Below are positions 8,850 through 15,891 of a stretch of DNA of 33,407 nucleotides, in pieces (the stretch's first letter is position 1; every line of letters starts with the position of its first letter). Source of the stretch: Verrucomicrobiales bacterium (GTDB lineage: Bacteria; Verrucomicrobiota; Verrucomicrobiia; Verrucomicrobiales; DEV007); NCBI GenBank assembly GCA_022361255.1, contig JAKSBG010000318.1, positions 1 to 33,407 on the forward strand, in the 5' to 3' direction. The notes beneath the pieces were generated by a model, which was given only the letters and a program-made list of their open reading frames with translations, had not been told where the DNA came from and made no database searches. A program made the position numbers and the translations under genes.

Positions 8850-9257
8850 TCAAGTTGCCGAAGTGGCCCAGAGCAGCCCCACAAACACCACTTTACACAA
8901 AACATGGAGCCACTGATCCACCGCGAAACTCGTTTTTCCTTCGCATTTCAGCGCATCAATCGTCCAGTGAAGGATCAGTTCAGCGACGCCGAAGAATATC
9001 GAACCGGTTAGAACCCACACAAATCCGGCGTGGATAAGACAGTGAGCCGTCATCAGATACACCCAGAGATCTCCCGGCGACGATTTGCCGTCCGCTAGCT
9101 TCGGGGGTTCCGTATGGCGATTCTTCCCCCGGGAGAGAAAGTCCCCCTGCAATGGGAAGTCGGCGAATGCATGGCCGATAATAAGAGCGAATAGTAATGC
9201 CAGAGCGGACCCGAACCCGGTTACCGGTGGAAGAGGACTTGTGAAAGTTTCCAGCAT
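8850..9257 (-). CDS. DUF3307 domain-containing membrane protein
   Basis: A 135-residue integral membrane protein. The sequence GHAFADFPLQGDFLSRGKNR after the first helix, followed by LMTAHCLIHAGFVWVL and a final helix with DQWLHVLCKVVFVGLL, matches the DUF3307 pattern (conserved H..ADF.LQ, K and a second His-rich helix). The function of the family is unknown. Three to four membrane helices are evident. ATG 9257 is used; a GTG at 9272 would add five residues and has no better ribosome binding site. It is followed 88 bases later by the S41 protease on the same strand, so it probably leads that transcript. Confidence 0.82.
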   Translation of the reverse strand: MLETFTSPLPPVTGFGSALALLFALIIGHAFADFPLQGDFLSRGKNRHTEPPKLADGKSSPGDLWVYLMTAHCLIHAGFVWVLTGSIFFGVAELILHWTIDALKCEGKTSFAVDQWLHVLCKVVFVGLLWATSAT

Positions 9258-9344
9258 AAAGGAGGTCCGCACATATACGCCTGCGCCACAAATAAATCAA
9301 GGGGCCGCCGCCGCTTAAGACCGTGAGGATCAGGGGCCGCCCCC

Positions 9345-9812
9345 TTAAAACGAATCAAGCATCGCTTCGCGAGCCATCGCCACTTTCTCGTTTGTCTTCC
9401 GCAAACGCTTGCTCAGCTGTGTCGACACATTGACAAGCAGTCGAGCCGCAGTTCGGGGGTGAGCCTCCAGATATTGTTCCAGCCGGGCTCTGTCAATTCT
9501 CCAAACTTGTGAGATTGATTTGCTGACTACGCTGGCGCTGGCGTTTCCGGGGTCAAAAATATTCACTTCCCCGATCGTATCCCCACCCTTCATGGTGCCG
9601 AGAAGAACCGCGCGTCCGGTAACCTCGGTCTGCACATGGAAGTTACCCATCACCACGAGAAAAAGGGAATCCTGATTGTCGCCCTCCTGGATCAATACGT
9701 CGCCATCATCGAGAGAGATGAACTCTCCGAAATTTCCCAGTTGTGCTCTTTCTTCAGCGTCAAATTCACTGGCAAATCCCATCTGCGGGAGGCTCGCGTT
9801 ATCGTCGGACAT
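9345..9812 (-). CDS. Stand-alone cyclic-nucleotide-binding-fold (CRP-like) protein without DNA-binding domain
   Basis: A 155-residue protein with one cNMP-binding beta-barrel domain (about residues 15-125): LDDGDVLIQEGDNQDSLFLVVMG followed by the phosphate-binding-cassette region GDTIGEVNIFDPG (residues 77-89) and VWRIDRARLEQYL. There is no helix-turn-helix; the C-terminus is a basic amphipathic helix. The cassette keeps the Gly81-Glu82 pair but the arginine that binds the cyclic phosphate in CRP and PKA (G-E...R-x-A) appears as Ala91. Binding of cAMP or cGMP is therefore doubtful, and a protein-protein or other ligand role is possible. It is downstream of the small lipoprotein gene on the same strand, 82 bases away. 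Confidence 0.83.
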   Translation of the reverse strand: MSDDNASLPQMGFASEFDAEERAQLGNFGEFISLDDGDVLIQEGDNQDSLFLVVMGNFHVQTEVTGRAVLLGTMKGGDTIGEVNIFDPGNASASVVSKSISQVWRIDRARLEQYLEAHPRTAARLLVNVSTQLSKRLRKTNEKVAMAREAMLDSF

Positions 9813-9894
9813 AGTAGTTGCTGTGGTGTTGGTTGATCGCTTCGCAGTTCCAAGATGGAACCGGTCGTCGGAAAAGTTTGGTCAGCCGCTCAGA

Positions 9895-10080
9895 TTAGTA
9901 ACCTCCACCCATCCCGCCTCCGGGAAAACCAGCCTGGCCCTCCCAGGATTGGGGCATATTGTGCGGCATGCTGGAAAGCTTTTCGCGTTCCGGCTCGGGC
10001 TCACCTGTTGTCTCACAGGCTCCCAGAAAGAGCGCTGCGAAGGCAGCGACTACGAGAAAAGTTCGGGAAAGTAGCTTCAT
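9895..10080 (-). CDS. Small lipoprotein, unknown function
   Basis: A 61-residue protein from ATG 10080: MKLLSRTF, a hydrophobic core, and a lipobox L-G-A-C with the cysteine near residue 22. The mature part is only about 40 residues, Glu/Pro-rich, then SSMPHNMPQSWEG and a Gly-rich tail. The open frame extends upstream to 10137 but that would place a charged, unrelated extension before the signal peptide and overlap the upstream coiled-coil gene; the internal ATG is preferred. It follows that coiled-coil gene by 40 bases, so the two probably share a transcript. I do not recognise a family. Confidence 0.65.
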   Translation of the reverse strand: MKLLSRTFLVVAAFAALFLGACETTGEPEPEREKLSSMPHNMPQSWEGQAGFPGGGMGGGY

Positions 10081-10120
10081 CGCAGAATCGGGAAGAGCGT
10101 TTGTATTGGAAGAAGCGCGC

Positions 10121-10912
10121 TTAGTTGCTCGTTTCAAAAATCACCTTGTCGCCGGGCTGAACATTGATGCCGGGAACGATGGAATCGTCGACTACGTCAG
10201 TGATCGTCGCGGTAGCTTCGAGATTGACGATTCGCAGACGACCGATACGGGAGTTGCCCCGTTTTACCAGCAGTGAGGCATCAGGACGAACACCGTGTGC
10301 CTGACCGGCATTTACCATGACGAATCCCCACTCGTTATTGACAGCGATGACAGTGGCTACCAGTCCACCGACGGCCAGCTTCTGGGCGCGCTGGTTTTGG
10401 TATTTCTCCTCTTCCCGAACCTTGGCGACTTCCACCTGCTTCGCCTGGTTGGCTGCCTCCATTTGCGCAACCAGCTCCGCTTTCTTATTCTGGCGCTCTG
10501 TCAGGGTGTCCTTATACATCATCAGCGTCATGCGCAGATCGTCGGCTGACTTGATTTCACCACTCGGGAACCGGCGCTGAACGGCAAGGTCAATCTCCTT
10601 TTGCTCAATCTCCACTTTCTTCAGGTCGGCCTCGACATCCTCAAGCGCACGCTCGACGATTTTGAGTTCCTGCTTCACCCCTTCCACTCCGGCGGCAGCC
10701 TGATTGCGACCATCCTTTGCCTGAGTTTCTTTTTCCAGGGTATCTTCACGCTTGTCTTCGGCGGCGCCGAGTTGCTCGGTGACGTCCTTCACTTTTACGG
10801 CAAGGTCATCCAACTCCGCCCGGACCGCTTCGCGATCCCCTTTGTTGATGAGGCCGACGGCTACTGCGCCAATCATAGCGAGCCCGGCAAGAATCATTAC
10901 AAACTTCTTCAT
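10121..10912 (-). CDS. Membrane-anchored coiled-coil protein with C-terminal beta domain (paralog of the upstream gene)
   Basis: A 263-residue protein with an N-terminal membrane segment (residues about 3-22), then a long coiled coil (about 27-175) rich in Lys, Glu, Ala and Gln. The compact C-terminal domain (about 180-263) begins VATVIAVNNEWGFVMVNAG and continues with GVRPDASLLVKRG and IGRLRIVNLE. That domain resembles small beta-barrel domains of envelope proteins such as the FlgT C-terminal type, where a G..GV..G..L.V.R pattern occurs; this resemblance is by eye only. The neighbouring gene at 10958-12037 has the same architecture and the same WGFV-VNAG motif, so the pair arose by tandem duplication. 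The two are 45 bases apart on one strand. The probable location is the inner membrane with the beta domain in the periplasm; function is unknown. Confidence 0.78.
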   Translation of the reverse strand: MKKFVMILAGLAMIGAVAVGLINKGDREAVRAELDDLAVKVKDVTEQLGAAEDKREDTLEKETQAKDGRNQAAAGVEGVKQELKIVERALEDVEADLKKVEIEQKEIDLAVQRRFPSGEIKSADDLRMTLMMYKDTLTERQNKKAELVAQMEAANQAKQVEVAKVREEEKYQNQRAQKLAVGGLVATVIAVNNEWGFVMVNAGQAHGVRPDASLLVKRGNSRIGRLRIVNLEATATITDVVDDSIVPGINVQPGDKVIFETSN

Positions 10913-10957
10913 GTGTCAGTGTGTTTCGAGTTTCACAAAAATTGAATTCGTCCCGTC

Positions 10958-12037
10958 CTATTGAAACGGGTCAGGTGCTGCTCCGGGATCGGGAGTTTCG
11001 GCCGGCGCACCGCTACCAAATGGATCCGGCGCAGCTCCAGCATCCCCTCCACCATTCATCCCGGCTCCACCACCACCGAACGGATCAGGAGCAGCTCCGG
11101 GGTCAGCATTTTCTGCAGGTGCGGCACCACCAAACGGATCGGCAGCCCCTCCCATTCCTGCCCCACCTTCAGCAGCGGGCTGTGCGGGAGCGGCACCATC
11201 AGCTGCCGGAGCAGGGGCTGCGGCAGCCCCATCGCCGTCCGCAGCAGGCACAACCGCAGGAGTGGAAACGCGCTGAGAGTTCACAACCGTGTCACCTGTC
11301 TGGACCGTCTGACCCGGAGCGAGCGAGCCCGGGATGATATCAGCGGCCGATTCTCCAGGTTCCACACCTGTTACGAGCAGCTTGCAAATAGGTTGACCGC
11401 GACGGTAGACATCAAGCTGCGCTCTGCTTACGACCCCCTGGTCATAACCGGCGTTCACAATCACAAAGCCCCACTGATTGTAGGCTTTTTTGACAGTGCT
11501 TTGAAATTGCCCCCGAATAATTCCAGCCTCTTGATCTTTCCGCAACGCAACCAGCTCGGCGGCAACTTTCTTGAACCGGTCCTGATCGACTTTGGCAGCA
11601 GCGACGGCTCCCTCAAGTTGGGTCAGCTCGATCTCCGCAGATTCAATCTCGGTGCGAATCTGAGCCATCTCCTTCTGAATCGTTTCGATTTCCTGAAGAT
11701 TGCCAATCAAGTCTTTGGCCTCAGCAAGTTTCTCTTTCGATGTGACGAGCTTTGCTTCCTGGGCGGTCTGGTTTGCTTTTGCTTCCTGCACCTTGGCAGT
11801 GAGCGTCACCTTCTCGGTTTCCAGCGTCTCTGTCTGATCATTCAGCATCTGAATCTGCTGTTCCAGCTCTGCGATCTGAGTGTTTGTTTCCTCCAGAGAT
11901 TTCGATCTCGCTTCAAGAGTGTCCTTCTGGGTCGAAACTTCGGCAAGATCGGCAATCTTCCCTTTCCTGTTTTCATTCGCCAGATACAGGGAGCCGCCAA
12001 GAACGACGGCAGAAATGACTAGGAGTACCTTCCACAT
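10958..12037 (-). CDS. Membrane-anchored coiled-coil protein with beta domain and DPFG-rich tail (paralog)
   Basis: A 359-residue protein from ATG 12037 (MWKVLLVISAVVLGG). The longer open frame to 12094 adds a polar stretch before the anchor and is unlikely. After the membrane segment comes a coiled coil (about residues 25-165), then the same beta domain as the downstream paralog (NQWGFVIVNAG, GVVSRAQLDVYRRG, ICKLLVTGVEPGESAADI). Unlike the paralog it ends in about 95 residues of Ala/Pro/Gly-rich disordered sequence in which D-P-F-G or D-P-F occurs four times at roughly even spacing, the last at the very C-terminus (DPFQ). Such short linear repeats often serve as docking motifs, but no partner is evident. 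It is the first gene of an apparent transcript with the paralog and the small lipoprotein. Confidence 0.78.
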   Translation of the reverse strand: MWKVLLVISAVVLGGSLYLANENRKGKIADLAEVSTQKDTLEARSKSLEETNTQIAELEQQIQMLNDQTETLETEKVTLTAKVQEAKANQTAQEAKLVTSKEKLAEAKDLIGNLQEIETIQKEMAQIRTEIESAEIELTQLEGAVAAAKVDQDRFKKVAAELVALRKDQEAGIIRGQFQSTVKKAYNQWGFVIVNAGYDQGVVSRAQLDVYRRGQPICKLLVTGVEPGESAADIIPGSLAPGQTVQTGDTVVNSQRVSTPAVVPAADGDGAAAAPAPAADGAAPAQPAAEGGAGMGGAADPFGGAAPAENADPGAAPDPFGGGGAGMNGGGDAGAAPDPFGSGAPAETPDPGAAPDPFQ

Positions 12038-12106
12038 GGCTTCGGTAGTTTGGTTATTTGCGTTTGTGTTTGCTGAAAAGTGCCGCAATCGCAACCAGCA
12101 GTTCGC

Positions 12107-12135
12107 ATCGTAGCGAGCTGGAATCGCAAAAACAA
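12107..12135 (-). promoter_or_regulatory. Possible sigma-70-type promoter of the coiled-coil operon
   Basis: On the minus strand TTGTTT (12135-12130) and TACGAT (12112-12107) are separated by exactly 17 bases, with three and four consensus matches. This lies about 70-100 bases upstream of the ATG at 12037. Pattern matching only. Confidence 0.35.
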
Positions 12136-12243
12136 CTCTAAATTCTTCTCAAACACTCACTCTTAAAAAATTTTTCCCCGAAAACAAGTAGTATCTCGGC
12201 TATTTTCGCCGGGCCAAAACGCAGGATTTTCGACCGATCTGGA

Positions 12244-13332
12244 TCATATCAGATTTTCTAATGATTCATCCAGCCATCGGGTGATGACTTTCCGGTAGGG
12301 AGATCCCAACGGCGGGAGGTCCTCCATGTTATCATTGAAGAAGAACCAGGAGGTGTTCGTTTTTCTTGCGAGGCATTCCCGACTGGCGGGGGCCGGCAGG
12401 AAAACCATTAACTCGACTTTGTACCGGGTGATCGCGTAGGAGCATCGAATCCACTCTTCGCTGTCCGCTGCGAGTTCCTCCGGTAGCTCCGGCAGTTTCC
12501 ACATCCCTTTCCTGCGCCCTCCCTCTTCCTTCTCCAGCAGAATTTTCCCGGAAACGATCGCGAGAGCTACGCGCTCACTTGTGTGCGTAACGGTCGCCTT
12601 TTTTGATTTTCGGGGCAGTTCGGCGGCGAGTTGAGAGTGGGCCGTGCGGCAGTGACCGGAAACCGGACAGTCGCCGCAGCGCGGAGCGCCCTTGAGGCAC
12701 ACCTTCTGCCCCAGCTCCATGATTCCGGAATTGTAGGCGGCAAAGTTTTGATCCGGGGTCAGATCCTCAGCCCATCTCCAAAATGCCTTTTTCGCAGACG
12801 GAGTATCAACCGGATCTTCGAAAGAGAAAATGCGGGCGAGGACCCGAATGACATTTCCGTCAACAATTGCCGCTCTTTTCCCGAAGGCGAATGAGCAAAC
12901 CGCTCCCGCCGTGTAGGGCCCCACACCGGGAAGGGCCATTATCTCTCCGTGATCGCTCGGCATGAAACCATCGTATTGATCGCAAATTACCTGAGCTGCT
13001 TTTTGGAGATTGCGCGCGCGATTGTAATACCCGAGTCCCTCCCAGGCTTTGAGAATCTCCTCCTCATCTGCTCGGGCGAGGCTTTTCCAGTCAGGAAAAC
13101 GCTTCATCCAGCGAATGTAGTATCCTCGCTCCAGAACAGTTGCGATGCGTGTTTGCTGAAGCATCAATTCAGAAACGAGAATGGCGTATGGATCGCGAGT
13201 CTCCCGCCAGGGATAGCGGGCCTGATTCTCTTCAAACCACGAGATCAATTTTGACTGAAACGAGTCAATTGCGGGCGCATCGGGAAACGCCCCCTCAAGC
13301 AACAACCTTTCGAAATTCTTTCCGGTTGGCAT
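12244..13332 (-). CDS. mutY: A/G-specific adenine glycosylase MutY
   Basis: A 362-residue base-excision-repair glycosylase that removes adenine mispaired with 8-oxoguanine. The order of features is the family's: catalytic Glu55 in SELMLQQTR, helix-hairpin-helix LPGVGPYTAGAV (about 134-145), catalytic Asp158 in VDGNVIRVL, and a [4Fe-4S] cluster C-x6-C-x2-C-x5-C at Cys212, 219, 222 and 228. A shorter C-terminal NUDIX-like 8-oxoG recognition domain follows (about 245-362, with ERVALAIVSGKILLEK and GMWKLPELPE). Its length is close to E. coli MutY (350). The start at ATG 13332 adds about 20 residues before the usual N-terminus. It is divergent from the HU gene across 183 bases. Confidence 0.96.
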   Translation of the reverse strand: MPTGKNFERLLLEGAFPDAPAIDSFQSKLISWFEENQARYPWRETRDPYAILVSELMLQQTRIATVLERGYYIRWMKRFPDWKSLARADEEEILKAWEGLGYYNRARNLQKAAQVICDQYDGFMPSDHGEIMALPGVGPYTAGAVCSFAFGKRAAIVDGNVIRVLARIFSFEDPVDTPSAKKAFWRWAEDLTPDQNFAAYNSGIMELGQKVCLKGAPRCGDCPVSGHCRTAHSQLAAELPRKSKKATVTHTSERVALAIVSGKILLEKEEGGRRKGMWKLPELPEELAADSEEWIRCSYAITRYKVELMVFLPAPASRECLARKTNTSWFFFNDNMEDLPPLGSPYRKVITRWLDESLENLI

Positions 13333-13446
13333 GACAGAGGGAAATAAGTGTCCGTGGTACGGGATCTGCTACGACACACGGTAAGAAAGGGATGATAAAA
13401 AATGCGCTTTCATTGAACAGGCACGCGAGAGCTGTGTCTAAGAAAG

Positions 13447-13475
13447 TTTCAAAGAATCGGTTGCTTCTCTAGCAT
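13447..13475 (+). promoter_or_regulatory. Weak candidate promoter of the HU gene
   Basis: TTTCAA (13447-13452) and TAGCAT (13470-13475) are spaced by 17 bases, 40 bases before the ATG at 13516. The -35 match is poor, so this is tentative. Confidence 0.25.
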
Positions 13476-13515
13476 AACCATCAAGATTCCCACACTCCAC
13501 AGGCTGGACTAAAAT

Positions 13516-13824
13516 ATGGCAACAATTACGAAAAGGGATCTCGTCATCCAAATCAGCAATGAAACAGGATTGACACAACAGGAGGTTTTTAACGTTCTCC
13601 AGGCTTTCATCGAGGAAGTCACCGGAAATTTGGCTTCAAACAATGATGTCGTGCTTCGGAATTTCGGAGCCTTTCAGGTTACCAAGACCAAGCCCAAGGT
13701 CGGTCGAAACCCGAATGATCCCGGAGTTGCAGTGCCAATTCCCGCCCGCGCCGTCGTCAAATTCAAGCCCGGAAAGCAGATGAAAGAGCGGGTCGCGAAG
13801 GTTCTTCCTGAACTCGAAAGCTGA
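13516..13824 (+). CDS. HU/IHF-family DNA-binding protein
   Basis: A 102-residue histone-like protein of standard length. The N-terminal helices (TKRDLVIQISNETGLTQQEVFNVLQAFIEEV) and the DVVLRNFGAFQVTKTKPKVGRNP segment leading into the DNA-binding arm are typical. The arm carries RNPNDPGVAVPIPARAVV with the conserved proline that intercalates into DNA, and the end has FKPGKQMKERV. It binds and bends DNA as a dimer and compacts the nucleoid. It cannot be assigned to HU-alpha, HU-beta or IHF subunits. The gene stands alone, divergent from mutY and convergent with the CstA-type gene. Confidence 0.94.
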   Translation: MATITKRDLVIQISNETGLTQQEVFNVLQAFIEEVTGNLASNNDVVLRNFGAFQVTKTKPKVGRNPNDPGVAVPIPARAVVKFKPGKQMKERVAKVLPELES

Positions 13825-13863
13825 GCCCCCATCCCGGAGGCTCTACTTTCCCGCTACCTTCTA

Positions 13864-15813
13864 TCAGCAGGACCTTCCGCCCTCGTTGGCGAATTTCTCT
13901 GTCGGAAGCGGTTCCAGCTGCTCTTCCAGGATCCCTTTGGCTTTAGGCCAGGCGATGAGAGCTTCTGCGATCATCCAGATCTGAAGGACGAGCGTTGCGC
14001 TGCCGATCCCGACGAGAAGCCAGTTGCCCTTGGCGAGGAAGGAGTTTTCTCCCACAAAGACATTCAGGGACATCGCTATCCCGGGCAGGACTAGCATAAA
14101 CAGCATCGGTATTGCGACAAACCACACCGGCAGGTTTCTTCGCCACATCCAGAATGTGATGACGAGAAATGCAAGACCGGCGAGCAGTTGATTGGTCGCC
14201 CCGAAGAGCGGCCAGAGAAGAAGCCCTCCCGTTCCTGCGGGTTTTCCCGCCCCACCTGGAAGGGAGGCGATGAAGGTGGCGATCACGACGGCAAATATGG
14301 TGGCACCGTGTTTGTTCGTCAGCCAGGTAAAGGGATTCAGTGCGTGAGGTTTATGATCCGCAGCCTCTCCTGTTTTCCGGTCCGCCCCTTTGCGGTTGTC
14401 GTCAAAATCGTAGGCTTCTGAAGCAAGTGCCGTTTGCGAAATCTTCGGGGCAAAGGTGGAAGCCAACTCCTGAACCACGTATCGCTGCAAGCGGCAGGCG
14501 GTATCCAGTGTGGTTGCCGCAAAACTGGCGACGAAAACCCCCATCAATGCCACTGCGAACCCCGGTGCTACACCGAGCGCTTTGAGAAAGTTCGCGGAAC
14601 CCTCCACGAACGCCCCCACCTTCGCGCCGAGACTGTTAGCGCCGCCCCACGTTTCGTAGCGGGCCTCGTAGGCAGCTGAGCCGAGCGCCAGGTTTCCATC
14701 TACCCCGGCCACACCGAGGCCGAGTCCTGCGACGCAGGCAAGGATGACTAACACGGCCAGAAAACCCTCCGTGAGCATCGAGCCGTAGCCGACAAACTGC
14801 GCGTCGGTTTCACATTTGATTTGCTTGGAGGAAGTACCGCTGGACACCAGGCAGTGGAATCCCGAAATCGCTCCGCAGGCAATGGTGATAAAAAGAAACG
14901 GAAAGATCATGGGCGCTCCCTCCGGCGCTGCGCGGAACGCGGGAGCCACGATTTCGAGGGACTGACGTTCGCCACCGCTTTCCACCGGGGCTCCACCGAT
15001 CAGCCCTGCCACGATCAATCCGATCACGACGAGTGCCAGTGCACTCAATAGCTGGAGACTGTTGATGTAGTCACGAGGTTGCAGAAGTGTCCAGACCGGA
15101 AGAACCGATGCCACATAGCTGTAGAGCAGGAGCACAACCACCCAGGTCATGATCGGCCAGGCGGCGAGAGCTGCGTTGAATTTTCCGAGAAATCCGACGT
15201 CACCGAAGTAAACCGTCAGATACATCACCCCCAGGGCGACCAGGGATGGAAGGAGGATATTCATTCCCCGGCGGTGCAGATACACCCCGATGAAAACAGC
15301 CAGCGGAATCTGCACGAGGCAGGGGAAAATCGAAGCGGGGTATTGCTTGAAAACCGCGGCTATCACCAACCCGAAAATGGCCAGCACAATCGTCAGAGCC
15401 ATGAACAAAATAAAGAGAAAGAGCAGCCTCGTCCGCCTTGTCAAAACGCGACCCGCGATATCGCCCACCGTCTGCCCGCGGTTTCTCATCGAAACCACGA
15501 GCGATCCGAAATCGTGCACTGCTCCGATCAAAATGGATCCAAAGAGCACCCAGAGAAGCGCGGGAACCCAGCCCCAGATCACCGCGACAGCTGGTCCAAC
15601 GATCGGACCGGTGCCGGCAATGGAGGTAAAGTGATGACCAAAGATGATCGACTTTTTCGTTGGCACGTAGTCCTTGTCGTCATTCAGCGCGACACTTGGA
15701 ACGAGCGCATCCGGGTCGAGTTTGAAAATTTTCCGCGCTAACCATTTGCCGTATGTATTATAGGCAATCAGGTAGAGAACGAGGGCTCCGACAGCGATAA
15801 GTAGAGTTTCCAT
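13864..15813 (-). CDS. Carbon starvation CstA-family transporter
   Basis: A 649-residue polytopic membrane protein from ATG 15813 (METLLIAVGALVLYLIAYNTYGKWLARKIF). Family signatures include DKDYVPTKKSIIFGHHFTSIAGTGPIVGPA, FGSILIGAVHDFGSLVVSMRNRGQTVGDIAG, CGAISGFHCLVSSGTSSKQI, and FAATTLDTACRLQRYVVQEL, spread over about 15-18 predicted membrane helices. CstA relatives take up peptides or pyruvate in carbon-limited cells. An upstream extension of 34 codons exists to 15915 but overlaps the divergent SLC13 gene and lacks the family N-terminus. The tail (EQLEPLPTEKFANEGGRSC) is short and ends in Gly-Gly-Arg-Ser-Cys, as in many CstA proteins. Whether it imports peptides or pyruvate cannot be decided here. 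Confidence 0.95.
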   Translation of the reverse strand: METLLIAVGALVLYLIAYNTYGKWLARKIFKLDPDALVPSVALNDDKDYVPTKKSIIFGHHFTSIAGTGPIVGPAVAVIWGWVPALLWVLFGSILIGAVHDFGSLVVSMRNRGQTVGDIAGRVLTRRTRLLFLFILFMALTIVLAIFGLVIAAVFKQYPASIFPCLVQIPLAVFIGVYLHRRGMNILLPSLVALGVMYLTVYFGDVGFLGKFNAALAAWPIMTWVVVLLLYSYVASVLPVWTLLQPRDYINSLQLLSALALVVIGLIVAGLIGGAPVESGGERQSLEIVAPAFRAAPEGAPMIFPFLFITIACGAISGFHCLVSSGTSSKQIKCETDAQFVGYGSMLTEGFLAVLVILACVAGLGLGVAGVDGNLALGSAAYEARYETWGGANSLGAKVGAFVEGSANFLKALGVAPGFAVALMGVFVASFAATTLDTACRLQRYVVQELASTFAPKISQTALASEAYDFDDNRKGADRKTGEAADHKPHALNPFTWLTNKHGATIFAVVIATFIASLPGGAGKPAGTGGLLLWPLFGATNQLLAGLAFLVITFWMWRRNLPVWFVAIPMLFMLVLPGIAMSLNVFVGENSFLAKGNWLLVGIGSATLVLQIWMIAEALIAWPKAKGILEEQLEPLPTEKFANEGGRSC

Positions 15814-15891
15814 TGATTCCGGGGTTAGGATATAGGAAGGGTCGAATGCTGCCTTGCGAAGAGGCGAAAGGCAACGCTCAATTTTTTCAAA

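Noticed and set aside
9258-9265. Perfect AAGGAGGT Shine-Dalgarno-like sequence on the plus strand
   Set aside because: No start codon follows at a useful distance and the downstream plus-strand sequence has no gene; it lies at the start of the minus-strand DUF3307 gene.
13251-13268. TTGACT-GAAACG-AGTCAA inverted repeat containing TGAAACG
   Set aside because: It is inside the mutY coding region near its N-terminus, with no CCTnG box at the right distance; other TGAAACG copies (for example near 2148 and 6587) also lie in coding sequence, so the 7-mer alone is not evidence of a promoter.
13823-13843. Possible terminator GAGCC/GGCTC between the HU and CstA-type genes
   Set aside because: Only five pairs, a long loop and no T run; too weak to call.
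15079-15741. 220-codon plus-strand frame inside the CstA-type gene, and 16522-17331 minus-strand frame inside the SLC13 gene
   Set aside because: Both are shadows of well-supported membrane transporters; the translations are rich in His, Gln and Arg and have no recognisable fold.
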